From Saccoglossus kowalevskii (lineage: Eukaryota > Hemichordata > Enteropneusta > Harrimaniidae), in assembly GCF_000003605.2 (NCBI RefSeq), contig NW_003121418.1:112094-176093 (forward strand): 64,000 nucleotides of DNA. Direction: 5' to 3'. Under the pieces are notes generated by a model. The model saw nothing but the letters and a program-made list of their open reading frames with translations. It ran no database searches and had not been told where the DNA came from. The position numbers were made by a program, and so were the translations under genes. The stretch's first letter is position 1. Each line of letters opens with the position of its first letter. Shown one piece after another: positions 63,345 through 64,000 of this stretch.

Positions 63345-63663
63345 ATTCATATTTTTTTTGTAATGTATTATTTTCAAGTTCAAGGTTCACATGGATATTT
63401 CAACAAATTATACAGGAGACAATGACCCTTTAAAGAGTGATGATCATCAGGTGCAATATGGGTGCCATCATGATGTATACAATGCCGGTGACACAAAATG
63501 TTTACGGAAACATCAAACACGCACTGTGTAAAGACCACCACCCTTTAACAAAAAAACTATTGTGAGAACTAAACTAATATTGTACAAATGCTCTGCATTT
63601 GATATGAAACTGACAAAGTAAAAAGCCACACACATCGGACTAATAACAAGAGGTACATTATTT
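63345..63663. other. probable 3' untranslated region of the next minus-strand gene
   Basis: No open frame. Downstream of the stop at 63664 on the minus strand. Confidence 0.35.
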
Positions 63664-63753
63664 TCACAGTTTGGGTGCACTGGATTCTACTTCCCTCCAT
63701 TCCACCTTAAGGTTCTCAGCTATAAAACCATACACGTCAGAGTATTCTTCAAT
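63664..63753 (-). CDS. last coding exon of an unidentified gene
   Basis: Minus strand: acceptor attgtag, then IEEYSDVYGFIAENL, KVEWREVESSAPKL and TGA. Only this frame is open. The codon pattern and the acidic, charged C-terminus look coding. The rest of the gene would lie beyond 64000. Product not recognised. Confidence 0.5.
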   Translation of the reverse strand: MEEYSDVYGFIAENLKVEWREVESSAPKL

Positions 63754-64000
63754 CTACAATGAATACATAAAACATGAGTTTGGTTTATTTATTTTTTAAA
63801 TATCAGGTTTTTTTTACCCATGTATGTACAATTTATCTACAGTAGGGTACTTAAAATTCATTTTCCACTAAAGGGAATTAATGTATGAGTGAAAATATGT
63901 TTTCTTTTTTAAGTTATTACCAAAAATATTACACATGTCAACTAAAATACAATATCAGGTAAAATAAAGTAATCCATAGTATATGGCAAAAATTTAATGT
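63754..64000. other. intron of the unidentified minus-strand gene
   Basis: AT-rich, nothing else seen up to the window end. Confidence 0.35.

Overview
The window is eukaryotic, AT-rich, intron-dense DNA with GT-AG splicing and exon shuffling of extracellular modules. The kringle domain, C-type lectin-like domains (CTLDs), Thr-rich mucin exons, a BTB/C2H2 protein and a short inverted-repeat transposon fit a marine invertebrate (lophotrochozoan or invertebrate deuterostome). The sequence alone does not fix the species.

Layout. (1) About 1.1-51.5 kb, plus strand: one giant modular secreted-type gene, or a gene cluster read as one. It has about 73 small Thr/Ser/Pro-rich exons with usable splice sites, almost all phase 1-1, one kringle exon, and eight CTLDs. 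Each CTLD is split over two exons by a phase-2 intron. A last short coding exon ends at 50737 and an AATAAA lies at 51503. The 5' end (signal peptide) was not recognised and is probably upstream. (2) 8.7-37 kb of this gene is built of tandem blocks of about 7.3 kb (starts near 10.9, 18.2 and 25.5 kb, then shorter diverged blocks), each with a nested duplication of about 1.8 kb. The order inside a block is steady: post-lectin Cys exon, Thr-rich exons, a CRE-bearing intron repeat, more Thr-rich exons, an exon with an in-frame stop and no donor, a second intron repeat, more Thr-rich exons, then a CTLD. Many exon copies have lost a splice site, so the locus is a mixture of live and decaying exons. 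Two N gaps (10612-10760, 35493-35606) lie in this repeated part and look like assembly trouble. (3) 53.0-55.8 kb, minus strand: an intact 922-residue BTB/zinc-finger protein, convergent with the lectin gene, with a three-fold internal repeat holding a regular CX2C-X23-CX2C element. (4) 56-64 kb: non-coding sequence with a five-copy satellite of about 300 bp (57.4-58.8 kb), a TA-flanked MITE (63.1-63.3 kb), and one likely last coding exon of another minus-strand gene (63664-63753).

Reading: all Thr-rich exons begin and end in phase 1, so any subset can be joined without frame loss. The gene can therefore in principle make many mucin-lectin proteins that differ in stalk length and lectin number. 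EPN/QPN and WDD motifs suggest calcium-dependent sugar binding. The expressed combinations cannot be seen from DNA.
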